Shown piece by piece: positions 1 through 8,216 of a stretch of DNA of 64,000 nt (position 1 is the first letter of the stretch; every line of letters starts with the position of its first letter). The translations under genes and the position numbers were made by a program. The stretch lies in contig CALMPI010000003.1 in NCBI GenBank assembly GCA_937872175.1, forward strand, positions 19,456-83,455. Reading direction: 5' to 3'. Source of the DNA: an uncultured Flavobacteriales bacterium. Lineage in GTDB: Bacteria > Bacteroidota > Bacteroidia > Flavobacteriales_F > PHOS-HE28. The notes below the pieces were generated by a model. It searched no databases. It was not told the DNA's origin and saw only the letters and a list, made by a program, of their open reading frames with translations.

Positions 1-1
1 C

Positions 2-232
2 AAGGTGCCGCTCTTCATCGCGCAGGGCGCCACCGACCCGCGCGTGAACAAGGCCGAGAGCGACCAGGTGGTGGAGGCCCTGAAGGCCCGCGGCGTGGAG
101 GTGCAGTACATGGTGAAGGACAACGAGGGCCACGGCTTCCGCAACGAGGAGAACCGCTTCGAGTTCTACGGCGCCATGGAGAAGTTCCTCGAGCAGCACA
201 TCGGCACCAAGCCCACGCCCGTGAAGGGCTGA
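2..232 (+). CDS. C-terminal fragment of an S9-family (prolyl oligopeptidase-like) serine peptidase
   Basis: Only the last 76 codons lie in the window; the start is off the left edge. The fragment carries the end of an alpha/beta-hydrolase catalytic domain: the GATDPRV segment holds the acid (Asp) and NEGHGF holds the catalytic His, in the spacing and wording typical of dipeptidyl-peptidase IV/acylaminoacyl-peptidase S9 enzymes. It is probably an exported peptidase that releases di- or oligopeptides, but the catalytic Ser and the N-terminal propeller cannot be seen. A strong terminator follows 20 nt later, so it ends its transcription unit. Confidence 0.8.
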   Translation, partial: KVPLFIAQGATDPRVNKAESDQVVEALKARGVEVQYMVKDNEGHGFRNEENRFEFYGAMEKFLEQHIGTKPTPVKG

Positions 233-250
233 GGCCTGCGGCCTGAGCAT

Positions 251-295
251 GCCGCCCCGGCCTCCCATGCGTGGGGGCCGGGGCGGTGCTTTTTT
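251..295 (+). terminator. rho-independent terminator after the S9 peptidase
   Basis: A GC-rich stem (GCCGCCCCGGCC pairing with GGCCGGGGCGG, one mismatch near the loop) closed by a short ATGC-containing loop is followed directly by six T residues on the + strand. It separates the peptidase from the CotH gene. Confidence 0.8.
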
Positions 296-442
296 CACCT
301 CCCGGGCGCCGCATTACGGGGATGTTGCGTCATGCCTCCAAGAGGCATGCGGCAGGCCTCCGCGGATCCCCCGAACCTTGTGCCGCTCAGCATGTTCCAT
401 GCAGTAACGTTCGCTTAACTTGGTCGTCCCTGACCGAACCCC

Positions 443-3205
443 ATGGCCCAGACGCCGTTCCACCGCATCCTCCCGCTCCTGCTCCTCTGCGCCACCCCCT
501 TCGGCGCCCGCGCCCAGGTGGTGCTCAACGAGGTGAGCGCCAGCAACCTCTCCAGCTTCGCCGACAACAACGGTGAGTTCGAGGACTGGGTGGAGCTCTA
601 CAACACCACCGGTGCACCGGTGGACATCAGCGGCTGGCACCTCAGCGACAACCCCAACAACCCCACCAAGTGGGCCTTCCCCGTGGGCACCCAGGTGCCG
701 GCGAACGGTCGCCTGATGGTGTTCTGCTCGAGCCGCGACATGTTCACCCTGCCGCTGATCTTCCATACCAACTTCAAGCTCAGCCAGGGCCAGAACGAGT
801 GGATCCTCCTGGCCGATGCGGGCGGCAACGTCATGGACGACTTCCAGCTGTCGGCCCGTTGCAAGGAGAACCACAGCCGGGGCCGCACCACCGACGGTGC
901 CGCGACCTGGTCGCTCTTCCAGACCCCCACGCCCAATGCGGCCAATGCCGGTGCCTCCGCGGACTATGAGCCCAAGCCCCAGTTCAGCCTGCCGGCCGGT
1001 GTGTACGCCGGTCCCCAGAGCGTGGCGTTGAGCTCCCCGTCGGGCGCCACCATCCGCTACACGCTGGACGGCACCACGCCCACCGCCACGAGCACCCCCT
1101 ACGCGGCCCCGCTCAACATCGCCGCCACCACCGTGGTGCGCGCCGCCTGCTTCAGCACCACCCCGGGCGTGCCGCCCAGCTTCATCGAGACCAACACCTA
1201 CTTCATCGGTGTGAACCACACGGTGCCCATCCTCAGCGTGTCCGGGGATGAGGTGGATGACCTGCTGCTGGGCAATGGTGGCCTCGAGCCCGTGTCCTCC
1301 CTCGAGTATTTCGGGCCCAATGGCGTGCTCCGCGACGAGGCGGTGGGCACCTGCGATGAACACGGCCAGGACTCGTGGGCGTATGATCAGCGCGGCTTTG
1401 ACTGGGTCACGCGCGACCAGTACGGCTACAACGACGCCATCCACTATCCGGTGTTCCGTACCAAGGACCGCGATGAGTACCAGCGGCTGATCATCAAGGC
1501 GGCCGCAGGCGACAACTACGAGTTCGGTCCAGGTCAACCGGCGCACATCCGCGATGCGTATGTGCAAGCCCTCAGCCAAGTGGGCAACCTGCGTGTGGAT
1601 GAACGCAGCTACGAGCCCTGCGTGGTGTACATCAACGGGCAGTACTGGGGGGTGTACGACATGCGGGAGAAGGTCGACGATTCCGATTTCACCCGCTATT
1701 ACTACGACCAGGGCGAGTACGACATCCAGTTCATCAAGACCTGGGGCGGTACCTGGAGCGAGTACGGCGGCGCGCAGGCCCAGGCCGACTGGGACGCCAT
1801 GCGCACCTTCATCGCCACCAACAACATGGGCGATCCCACGGCCTTCGCTTATGTGGACAGCCTCTTCAACTGGAAGAGCCTGGTGGACTACTTCTGCCTG
1901 AACAGCTATACGGTATGCGCCGACTGGTTGAACTGGAACACCGGCTGGTGGCGTGGGATGAACCCCAACGGGGACCACAAGAAGTGGGGCTACATCCTGT
2001 GGGACATGGACGCCACCTTCGGCCACTACGCCAACTTCACGGGCATCCCGGACCAGAGCCCGAACGCCGATCCCTGCACCGTGGAGGACCTGCCCGATCC
2101 CGGCGGCCAGGGCCACACGGAGATCATCGAGAAGCTGATCCAGGAGAACCCCATGGTGCACGACTACTACGTGAACCGCTACATCGATCTGGGCAACACG
2201 CTCTTCAGCTGCGACTTCATGATCCCCTTCCTGGACAGCCTTGTCGGCAACATCGCCCCCGAGATGCCTGCGCAGATCGCGCGTTGGGGCGGCAGCATGG
2301 CCGACTGGCAGAACAATGTGCAGGTGCTGCGCGACTACATCGAAACGCGCTGTGTCACCATCCAGGATGGCTTGATCGATTGCTACGACCTCAGCGGTCC
2401 CTACGACGTGCAGTTCGATGTGGACCCGCCCTTGAGCGGCAGCATCCAGGTGAACTCGCAGGTGCTGCCCACCTATCCCTTCACGGGCACCTACTACGGC
2501 GGCATCACCACCACGCTGGCCCCGATCCCCGAGCCGGGCTGGGCCTTCAGCCATTGGACGATCCAGAACGATACCATCTGGCCCAGCCTGAACGACAGCC
2601 TGGTCACCCTCACCACCGATACCACGGACCGCATCGTGGCGCACTTCATCCCGCCCATCGCCTACAGTGTGATGCTGGACGTGGAACCCCGCAACAGTGC
2701 CCGCATCGAGTTCGACGGGGTCATCTACGACGCGCTCCCCACGGTGGTGCAGGTGCCCGAAGGTGTGGCCAAGCCCATCAAGGTGCTGCCCGCGCTCTAT
2801 TACGACTTCCTGAACTGGAGCATCAAGAACAACTATCCCAGCCCGGCGGACACCACCCTGCCCGAGCTGAGCATCACCTTCTTCAGCCCGGACACGGTGG
2901 TGGCCCACCTTCAGCCGCAGGACTACGCCTACTGGATCCCCAACTCCTTCACCCCCAACAACGACGGCATCAATGACGTGTGGCAGCCCTGGGGCAACGT
3001 GATCGATCTGGAGTCCTTCGACCTGAAGATCTTCGACCGCTGGGGGCAGCTCATGTTCCAAAGCAACGACCCCAACCTCCCGTGGGACGGCACGGGCAGC
3101 GGTGGCCAGATCGGGGTGGGGGTCTACGCCTACCGTGCGTTCGTGATCGAGGGCATCACCAAGGAGCGCCATGAGCTCTTCGGCCATGTGACCGTGGTGC
3201 GCTGA
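443..3205 (+). CDS. CotH-kinase family protein with lamin-tail domain and T9SS type B sorting domain
   Basis: 920 aa exported protein. A signal peptide covers about residues 1-24 (cleavage after GARA). Next come a lamin-tail domain (about 25-150, WVELYNTTGAPVDISGW), a chitobiase C-terminal-type domain (about 175-250, IRYTLDGTTPT), a CotH kinase-like domain (about 260-640; the VYINGQYWGVYDMREK segment is typical) and two bacterial beta-repeat modules. The last 90 residues begin FTPNNDGINDVW and contain IFDRWGQ, the gliding-motility-associated C-terminal domain used for T9SS type B export. The function is inferred only: a cell-surface or secreted protein that may phosphorylate or bind surface polymers. 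A TAACTTG box at 416-422 lies 20 nt before the ATG. Confidence 0.9.
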   Translation: MAQTPFHRILPLLLLCATPFGARAQVVLNEVSASNLSSFADNNGEFEDWVELYNTTGAPVDISGWHLSDNPNNPTKWAFPVGTQVPANGRLMVFCSSRDMFTLPLIFHTNFKLSQGQNEWILLADAGGNVMDDFQLSARCKENHSRGRTTDGAATWSLFQTPTPNAANAGASADYEPKPQFSLPAGVYAGPQSVALSSPSGATIRYTLDGTTPTATSTPYAAPLNIAATTVVRAACFSTTPGVPPSFIETNTYFIGVNHTVPILSVSGDEVDDLLLGNGGLEPVSSLEYFGPNGVLRDEAVGTCDEHGQDSWAYDQRGFDWVTRDQYGYNDAIHYPVFRTKDRDEYQRLIIKAAAGDNYEFGPGQPAHIRDAYVQALSQVGNLRVDERSYEPCVVYINGQYWGVYDMREKVDDSDFTRYYYDQGEYDIQFIKTWGGTWSEYGGAQAQADWDAMRTFIATNNMGDPTAFAYVDSLFNWKSLVDYFCLNSYTVCADWLNWNTGWWRGMNPNGDHKKWGYILWDMDATFGHYANFTGIPDQSPNADPCTVEDLPDPGGQGHTEIIEKLIQENPMVHDYYVNRYIDLGNTLFSCDFMIPFLDSLVGNIAPEMPAQIARWGGSMADWQNNVQVLRDYIETRCVTIQDGLIDCYDLSGPYDVQFDVDPPLSGSIQVNSQVLPTYPFTGTYYGGITTTLAPIPEPGWAFSHWTIQNDTIWPSLNDSLVTLTTDTTDRIVAHFIPPIAYSVMLDVEPRNSARIEFDGVIYDALPTVVQVPEGVAKPIKVLPALYYDFLNWSIKNNYPSPADTTLPELSITFFSPDTVVAHLQPQDYAYWIPNSFTPNNDGINDVWQPWGNVIDLESFDLKIFDRWGQLMFQSNDPNLPWDGTGSGGQIGVGVYAYRAFVIEGITKERHELFGHVTVVR

Positions 3206-3223
3206 CCGCATTCCTTCCGTCGA

Positions 3224-3257
3224 GCGAAGCCCTTCCACCGGAGGGCTTCGCCTTTTT
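3224..3257 (+). terminator. rho-independent terminator after the CotH gene
   Basis: GCGAAGCCCTTCC and GGAGGGCTTCGC form a near-perfect 12-bp stem with a 3-nt loop, followed by CTTTTT. It lies 19 nt downstream of the stop codon. Confidence 0.85.
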
Positions 3258-3344
3258 GTCATGGAATGTTCAGGTGTTTTGACGGATCAATGAACAAAAG
3301 CAGGACCTTCGTGTTCCCCTTCCCGTACGACAAAACCCATCGTC

Positions 3345-6300
3345 ATGCTGACAAGAACAACCCTGATCGGAGCCGCTCTCGCGGCCGGGATCCCCGCAAC
3401 GGCCCAGGTGGCGCGATTGCAGGTGATCCACAACAGTGCTGACGCGGCCGCCTCCGTGGTGGACGTGTACGTGAACGGCAGCCTCCTCATCGACGACTTC
3501 GCCTTCCGCACCGCGTGGGGCTATAATGATGTGCCCGCCGGTGTGGACCTGCAGGTCGGCATCGCCCCCGGCACCAGCACCAGTGCGGCGGACACCATCC
3601 CCGGCCTGGGCTCCACCTACAACCTGCCTGATGGCGGCACCTTCGTGCTGGTCGCCAACGGCATCGTGAGCGGCTCGGGCTACAACCCGTCCCCCGCCTT
3701 CGACCTCTACGCCAATGGCGGCGAGGAGACCACCACCGCCGGCAACACCGGTGTGCTGGTGTTCCATGGGGCCACCGACGCCCCGGCCGTGGATGTGTAC
3801 GAGAGCGCCGTGCTCGGTGCCAACGCCGTGAGCAACCTCGCGTATGGCGGGTTCGCCGGTTACCTGAACCTGCCGACGGACGACTATGTGCTGGAGGTGC
3901 GCGCCGCCGGCGACCCCAACACCCTGGTCGCCTATAGCGCTCCGCTGCAGACCCTGGGCCTGGACGGCCTCAGCCTGGCCGTGGTGGCCAGCGGCTTCCT
4001 GGACCCCGCGCAGAACAGCAATGGCCCGGCCTTCGGCCTGTTCGCAGCGCCCCCCTTCACCGGTCCGCTCGTGGAGCTGCCGGTGTTCACCGCCCCCACG
4101 GCGCGCCTGCAGGTGATCCACAACAGCGCTGACGCTGCGGCCAGCGTGGTGGACGTGTATGTGAACGGCGCCCTCCTCATCGACGACTTCGGCTTCCGCA
4201 CCGCCTGGGGTTACAACGACGTGCCCGCCGGCGTGGACCTGCAGGTCGGCATCGCCCCGGGCACCAGCACCAGCGCTGCGGACACCCTCCCCGGACTGGG
4301 CGCCACCTACAACCTGCCTGATGGCGGCACCTTCATCCTGGTCGCCAACGGCATCGTGAGCGGCTCGGGGTACAACCCGGCGCCCGCCTTCCAGCTGTAC
4401 GCCAACGGCGGCACGGAGACCAGCACCGCCGGAAGCACCAACGTGCTCGTGTTCCATGGGGCCACGGACGCCCCGGCCGTGGACGTGTTCGAGAGCGCCG
4501 TGCTCGGCGCCAACGCGGTGAGCAACCTGGCCTACGGACAGTTCGCCGGCTACCTGAACCTGCCCACCGACGACTACGTGCTGGAGGTGCGCGCCGCCGG
4601 CGACCCCAACACCCTGGTGGCCTACAGCGCTCCCCTTCAGACCCTGGGTCTCGATGGCCTGGGCCTGGCCGTGGTGGCCAGTGGCTTCCTGGACCCCTCC
4701 CAGAACAGCAATGGTCCCGGCTTCGGTCTCTGGGCTGCGCTGCCTGCTGGCGGCGCCTTGGTGGAGCTGCCGGTGTTCACCGCGCCCACCGCGCGCCTGC
4801 AGGTGATCCACAACAGCGCTGATGCCGCCGCCGCTTCGGTGGACGTGTACGTCAACGGCGCCCTGCTGATCGACGACTTCGGCTTCCGCACGGCCTGGGG
4901 CTTCGAGGATGTGCCCGCCGGAGCGGCCCTGCAGATCGGTGTCGCCCCCGGCACCAGCACCAGCGCGGCGGATACGATCCCCGGGCTGGGTGCCACCTTC
5001 GTGCTGGCCGACGGCGAGCGCTACGTGCTGATCGCCAACGGCATCGTGAGCGGCACGGGCTACAACCCCTCACCGGCCTTCACGCTGAACGCCTTCGCTC
5101 CCGCCCGTGAGGCCGCCGCCACCGCCGGCAACACCGACATCCTGGTGTTCCACGGCAGCACCGACGCGCCCGTGGTCGACGTGTACGAGAGCGCCGTCCT
5201 GGAGGCCACGGCCGTGGACGACCTGGCCTACGGTTCCTTCGCCGGCTACCTGGCCCTGCCCACCGCCGACTACACCATCCAGGTGCGCACTGCGGACAAC
5301 AGCGCCATCGCCGCCGCCTTCAGCGCGCCGTTGCAGACCCTCTCCCTGCAGGACCTGGCGCTCACCGTGGTGGCCAGCGGCTTCCTCGATCCCGCGCAGA
5401 ACAGCAACGGTGCGGCCTTCGGCCTCTGGGTGGCCCTGCCCACCGGCGGTGCCCTGGTGCAACTGCCCGCCGCGCCGATCCCGACCGCCCGTGTGCAGGT
5501 GATCCACAACAGCGCTGACGCCGCCGCCTCCACCGTGGATGTGTGGCTGAACGACAGCCCGCTGATCGACGACTTCGCCTTCCGCACCGCCAGCCCCTTC
5601 GTGGACCTGCAGGCCGGCGTGGACCTGAACGTGGGTGTGGCCCCGGCCAACAGCACCGATCCGGCCGATGCCATCGCCAACTTCAGCTACAACCTGGAGG
5701 AGGGCGGCACCTACATCCTGGTGGCCAATGGCATCGTGAGCGGCACGGGCTACAACCCCGCCACGCCCTTCAACATCTACGTGTACACCCCGGCCCGGGA
5801 GACGGCCACCTCGGGTGCCGGCAACACCGACATCCTGGTGTTCCATGGCAGCACGGATGCGCCCACGGTGAACGTGAACGAGACCGCCGTGCTCGGTGGT
5901 GCCACGCTGATCAACGGTCTGTCCTATGGCGAGTTCAGCAACTACCTGGAGCCGCCCACCGACGACTACGTGCTGGAGATCACTGCCGGCGGCACGCCCG
6001 TGGTGAGCTACCAGGCCCCCCTGGCCAGCCTTGGCCTGCAGGGTGATGCCATCACCGTGGTGGCCAGCGGCTTCCTCGACCCTGCCCAGAACAGCAATGG
6101 ACCGGCCTTCGGCCTTTGGGTGGCCCAGGCCGCCGGCGGTGCGCTCGTCGAACTGCCCATCTTCACGGGTGTGAACGAGAACGCCGGCATCCTCGCGGCC
6201 ACCACCCTGTGGCCCAACCCCGCGAACGACCTGCTCAACATCCAGGTGCCCGCCCTCGGCGACCGCAGCCTCGACGCCGAACTGCTGGATGCCAGCGGCC

Positions 6301-6449
6301 GCATCGTGCGCGCCCTCGGCACCGGCGCCATGGTGCGCAGCAATGACCGTGTGACGCTCGCGACCGGCGACCTCGCCGCCGGCACCTACGTGCTGCGCCT
6401 GCGCAGCCAGGACAACAGTGTGGCCCTGCCCGTGAGCATCGCCCGCTAA
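3345..6449 (+). CDS. tandem DUF4397-domain surface protein with T9SS type A sorting domain
   Basis: 1034 aa. A short signal peptide (about 1-20) is followed by four tandem units of about 230 aa. Each unit starts with a copy of xRxQVIHNSADAAAsxVDVY and contains a second related half that starts ILVFHGxTDAPxV and ends VVASGFLDPAQNSN; the half-units look like paired DUF4397 beta-sandwiches. The last 85 residues (WPNPANDLLNIQVP onward) are a T9SS type A sorting domain, so the protein is expected on the cell surface or outside the cell. No enzymatic residues are apparent; an adhesive or structural role is likely. Units 1-3 are more alike than unit 4. The ATG at 3345 precedes a clear signal peptide. 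Confidence 0.9.
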   Translation: MLTRTTLIGAALAAGIPATAQVARLQVIHNSADAAASVVDVYVNGSLLIDDFAFRTAWGYNDVPAGVDLQVGIAPGTSTSAADTIPGLGSTYNLPDGGTFVLVANGIVSGSGYNPSPAFDLYANGGEETTTAGNTGVLVFHGATDAPAVDVYESAVLGANAVSNLAYGGFAGYLNLPTDDYVLEVRAAGDPNTLVAYSAPLQTLGLDGLSLAVVASGFLDPAQNSNGPAFGLFAAPPFTGPLVELPVFTAPTARLQVIHNSADAAASVVDVYVNGALLIDDFGFRTAWGYNDVPAGVDLQVGIAPGTSTSAADTLPGLGATYNLPDGGTFILVANGIVSGSGYNPAPAFQLYANGGTETSTAGSTNVLVFHGATDAPAVDVFESAVLGANAVSNLAYGQFAGYLNLPTDDYVLEVRAAGDPNTLVAYSAPLQTLGLDGLGLAVVASGFLDPSQNSNGPGFGLWAALPAGGALVELPVFTAPTARLQVIHNSADAAAASVDVYVNGALLIDDFGFRTAWGFEDVPAGAALQIGVAPGTSTSAADTIPGLGATFVLADGERYVLIANGIVSGTGYNPSPAFTLNAFAPAREAAATAGNTDILVFHGSTDAPVVDVYESAVLEATAVDDLAYGSFAGYLALPTADYTIQVRTADNSAIAAAFSAPLQTLSLQDLALTVVASGFLDPAQNSNGAAFGLWVALPTGGALVQLPAAPIPTARVQVIHNSADAAASTVDVWLNDSPLIDDFAFRTASPFVDLQAGVDLNVGVAPANSTDPADAIANFSYNLEEGGTYILVANGIVSGTGYNPATPFNIYVYTPARETATSGAGNTDILVFHGSTDAPTVNVNETAVLGGATLINGLSYGEFSNYLEPPTDDYVLEITAGGTPVVSYQAPLASLGLQGDAITVVASGFLDPAQNSNGPAFGLWVAQAAGGALVELPIFTGVNENAGILAATTLWPNPANDLLNIQVPALGDRSLDAELLDASGRIVRALGTGAMVRSNDRVTLATGDLAAGTYVLRLRSQDNSVALPVSIAR
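3411..6165 (+). repeat. four in-frame tandem repeats of about 690-700 bp inside the DUF4397 gene
   Basis: Unit starts (GCGCGnnTGCAGGTGATCC or variants) fall at about 3411, 4101, 4791 and 5488, giving periods of 690, 690 and about 697 bp. Long stretches are identical between units 1 and 2, for example the segments encoding VDLQVGIAPGTSTSAAD. This makes the locus prone to unit gain or loss by recombination. Confidence 0.9.
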
Positions 6450-6464
6450 GGTCCCGGCCTCTTT

Positions 6465-6507
6465 GGAACGGAAGGCCCCTGCCACCCGGCAGGGGCCTTT
6501 CTGTTCC
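6465..6507 (+). terminator. rho-independent-like terminator after the DUF4397 gene
   Basis: AAGGCCCCTGCC and GGCAGGGGCCTT form a perfect 12-bp stem around an ACCC loop. An outer GGAAC/GTTCC pair extends it beyond a small bulge. A short T-rich stretch (TTTCTGTT) follows the inner stem. Confidence 0.8.
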
Positions 6508-6533
6508 CGGACCGAACCACTTCGCCCCGCTCG

Positions 6534-6545
6534 TGTTGTTCAACA
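6534..6545 (+). promoter_or_regulatory. candidate operator upstream of the MerR/B12 regulator
   Basis: TGTTG-TT-CAACA is a perfect 5-bp inverted repeat 41 nt before the chosen ATG. Light-responsive MerR/CarH regulators commonly bind dyads near their own promoter. That role here is inference from position alone. Confidence 0.3.
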
Positions 6546-6585
6546 TCCTCCCATGCACGCTGAACAGCTAGTTTCGCCCGCGCCC

Positions 6586-7503
6586 ATGTCCTCCAGCCCT
6601 TACCAATGGCGGTTCCAGATCCGCGACCTGGAGGAGTTCTCCGGGGTGAAGGCGCACACCATCCGCATCTGGGAGAAGCGCTACGGACTTCTCCGCCCGG
6701 ACCGCACGGACACCAACATCCGCACCTACGGGCTGGAGGAACTGAAGGCCCTGTTGAACGTCGCCTACCTCAACCAGCACGGGAAGAAGATCTCCGCCAT
6801 CGCCAAGTTGAGCCTGACCGAGCGCGAACAGCTGGTGCGGGAGATGAGCGCGGTGCAAAAGGACCTGGACGGGGCCTTGAACACCCTGAAGATGGCGATG
6901 CTCTCCTTTGACGAGGCCCTCTTCGACGGCACCTGCGCCCGGTTCCGGGCCAAGGAGGGCTTCCGTGCGTTGGTGGAGAAGCTCTTTCTGCCGCTGCTGG
7001 AGCACATCGGCATGCTGTGGCAGACCAACTCGATCTGCCCGAGCCACGAACATTTCGTGAGCAATCTGGTGCGGCAGAAGCTCTGCGCCGAGGTGGATGC
7101 GATCCCGCCTCCGGCCATCGGGCAGGGACCCCTCACCGTGCTCTACCTGCCGGAGAGCGAGATCCACGAGCTGGGATTGTTGTATGTGCTCTACCTGCTG
7201 CGGGCCTCCGGAAAGCCCACCGTCTATCTGGGACAGAGCGTGCCGATGGACGACCTGGCCCAGCTGGCGGCCCTCACCAACGGCCCGTTGCGCTACATCA
7301 GCTTCATCACGGCCTTTCCCAGTGCGGAGCACCTTCCGGTGTACGCCAAAGGGCTGACCAACCTGCTGCCGATGGACCGCGCCACCATCTGGTTCTGCGG
7401 TTCGCAGGTGGGTCGCGCCGGCGACGTGCGGTGGCCCTCCGGTGTGCATGCCTTCCGCCACGTGCGCGACCTGCTCGCCGAACTGGACCGCATCACGGCC
7501 TGA
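6586..7503 (+). CDS. MerR-family transcriptional regulator with cobalamin-binding domain (CarH/LitR-like)
   Basis: 305 aa. Residues 10-75 are a MerR winged helix (FSGVKAHTIRIWEKRYGLLRP). Residues about 95-165 form the helical cap and carry W145, nine residues, then E155-H156: the Wx9EH motif that positions adenosylcobalamin and the upper His ligand in CarH photoreceptors. Residues about 183-300 are a B12-binding Rossmann domain with E192-I-H194-E-L-G197, matching the ExHxxG lower-ligand motif. It is therefore probably a B12-dependent, possibly light-responsive repressor. No carotenoid or photolyase gene lies beside it. Start: ATG 6586 gives MSSSPYQWRF just before the DNA-binding domain; the in-frame ATG at 6553 is a possible alternative. 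Confidence 0.85.
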   Translation: MSSSPYQWRFQIRDLEEFSGVKAHTIRIWEKRYGLLRPDRTDTNIRTYGLEELKALLNVAYLNQHGKKISAIAKLSLTEREQLVREMSAVQKDLDGALNTLKMAMLSFDEALFDGTCARFRAKEGFRALVEKLFLPLLEHIGMLWQTNSICPSHEHFVSNLVRQKLCAEVDAIPPPAIGQGPLTVLYLPESEIHELGLLYVLYLLRASGKPTVYLGQSVPMDDLAQLAALTNGPLRYISFITAFPSAEHLPVYAKGLTNLLPMDRATIWFCGSQVGRAGDVRWPSGVHAFRHVRDLLAELDRITA

Positions 7504-7511
7504 TCCCGCGC

Positions 7512-7519
7512 GACCTTTG
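7512..7519 (+). promoter_or_regulatory. -7-like promoter box, 4 nt before the YwqK-like start
   Basis: GACCTTTG fits the Bacteroidota -7 consensus TAnnTTTG except at the first base. Its end lies 4 nt from ATG 7524, implying an almost leaderless transcript if it is functional. Confidence 0.4.
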
Positions 7520-7523
7520 CGCG

Positions 7524-8216
7524 ATGCGCATCGCGACCGCCCGGGTCATCCCGTGCCTCCTCTGCATGCTGCAGTGCGCCTGCGGCACTGGCGGGCCGGA
7601 CCGTGATCCGGGTGCGGCCACCCCCCATCGGCCGTCCGCTCCCCCGGCCGAGGTGTCCTTCGTGGAAGGCACCAAGCACGGTGTGGCCCGCATTCGCAAC
7701 GCGCAAGGCCGGTTGCGCAAGGAGGGCCGCTACGAGCACGACCGGAAGACGGGGCCCTGGACCGCCTTCGACGACCGGGGTGATACGCTTGAGGTGGTGA
7801 ACTACCGCGATGGTCTGCTCGACGGTGAAAGCAGGTCCTATGGTCCGGGTGGTGTGCTGCTCCGGAAGGTCACCTACCGCCGCGGTCGCATGCACGGCCC
7901 GTATGCCGATCACTTCCCGGACGGTGCGTTGCATGAGCAGGTGGGTTACCGCGACGGGTTGAGGGAAGGACCCTACCTGCGCTTCACACGGACGGACACC
8001 TTGGGGAACGGACCCCGGTTGGAAGGGCAGTACCACAAGGGACGACGCACCGGCATCTGGCGGCGCTATTACGGGAACGGGGTGCAGAGCGAGGAAGGCC
8101 CGCTGGTGGACGACGTCTTCGACGGTCGGTGGACCTACTGGGACCGACAAGGACGTCCCATCCTGGAGCGGGTGTACCTGCGCGGTGCGCTGGTGTACGA
8201 AGGGCCGCCGCGTTAG
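7524..8216 (+). CDS. YwqK-family (MORN-like repeat) exported protein
   Basis: 230 aa. An N-terminal hydrophobic stretch ending in a Cys-rich LLCMLQCACG suggests a signal peptide, perhaps of a lipoprotein, though the lipobox is imperfect. From about residue 55 the protein is a run of 22-25-residue repeats with a G-x-W/Y-x-x-Y/F pattern (KTGPWTAFDDRGDTLEVVNY, HGPYADHFPDGALHEQVGY, RTGIWRRYYGNG), the hallmark of YwqK/MORN-variant proteins. Databases often label these 'toxin-antitoxin system YwqK family antitoxin', but no toxin gene is adjacent, so an envelope role is just as plausible. Its stop overlaps the convergent oxidase stop by 4 nt. Confidence 0.8.
   Translation: MRIATARVIPCLLCMLQCACGTGGPDRDPGAATPHRPSAPPAEVSFVEGTKHGVARIRNAQGRLRKEGRYEHDRKTGPWTAFDDRGDTLEVVNYRDGLLDGESRSYGPGGVLLRKVTYRRGRMHGPYADHFPDGALHEQVGYRDGLREGPYLRFTRTDTLGNGPRLEGQYHKGRRTGIWRRYYGNGVQSEEGPLVDDVFDGRWTYWDRQGRPILERVYLRGALVYEGPPR

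Noticed and set aside
314..3262. 982-codon reverse-strand frame opposite the CotH gene
   Set aside because: High-GC antisense shadow: the + strand protein has clear domains and a signal peptide; the reverse frame is His/Val/Gly-rich with no motif.
7524..8216. YwqK-like protein as a true antitoxin
   Set aside because: No toxin-like gene is adjacent and the protein is exported; the label comes from family naming only.
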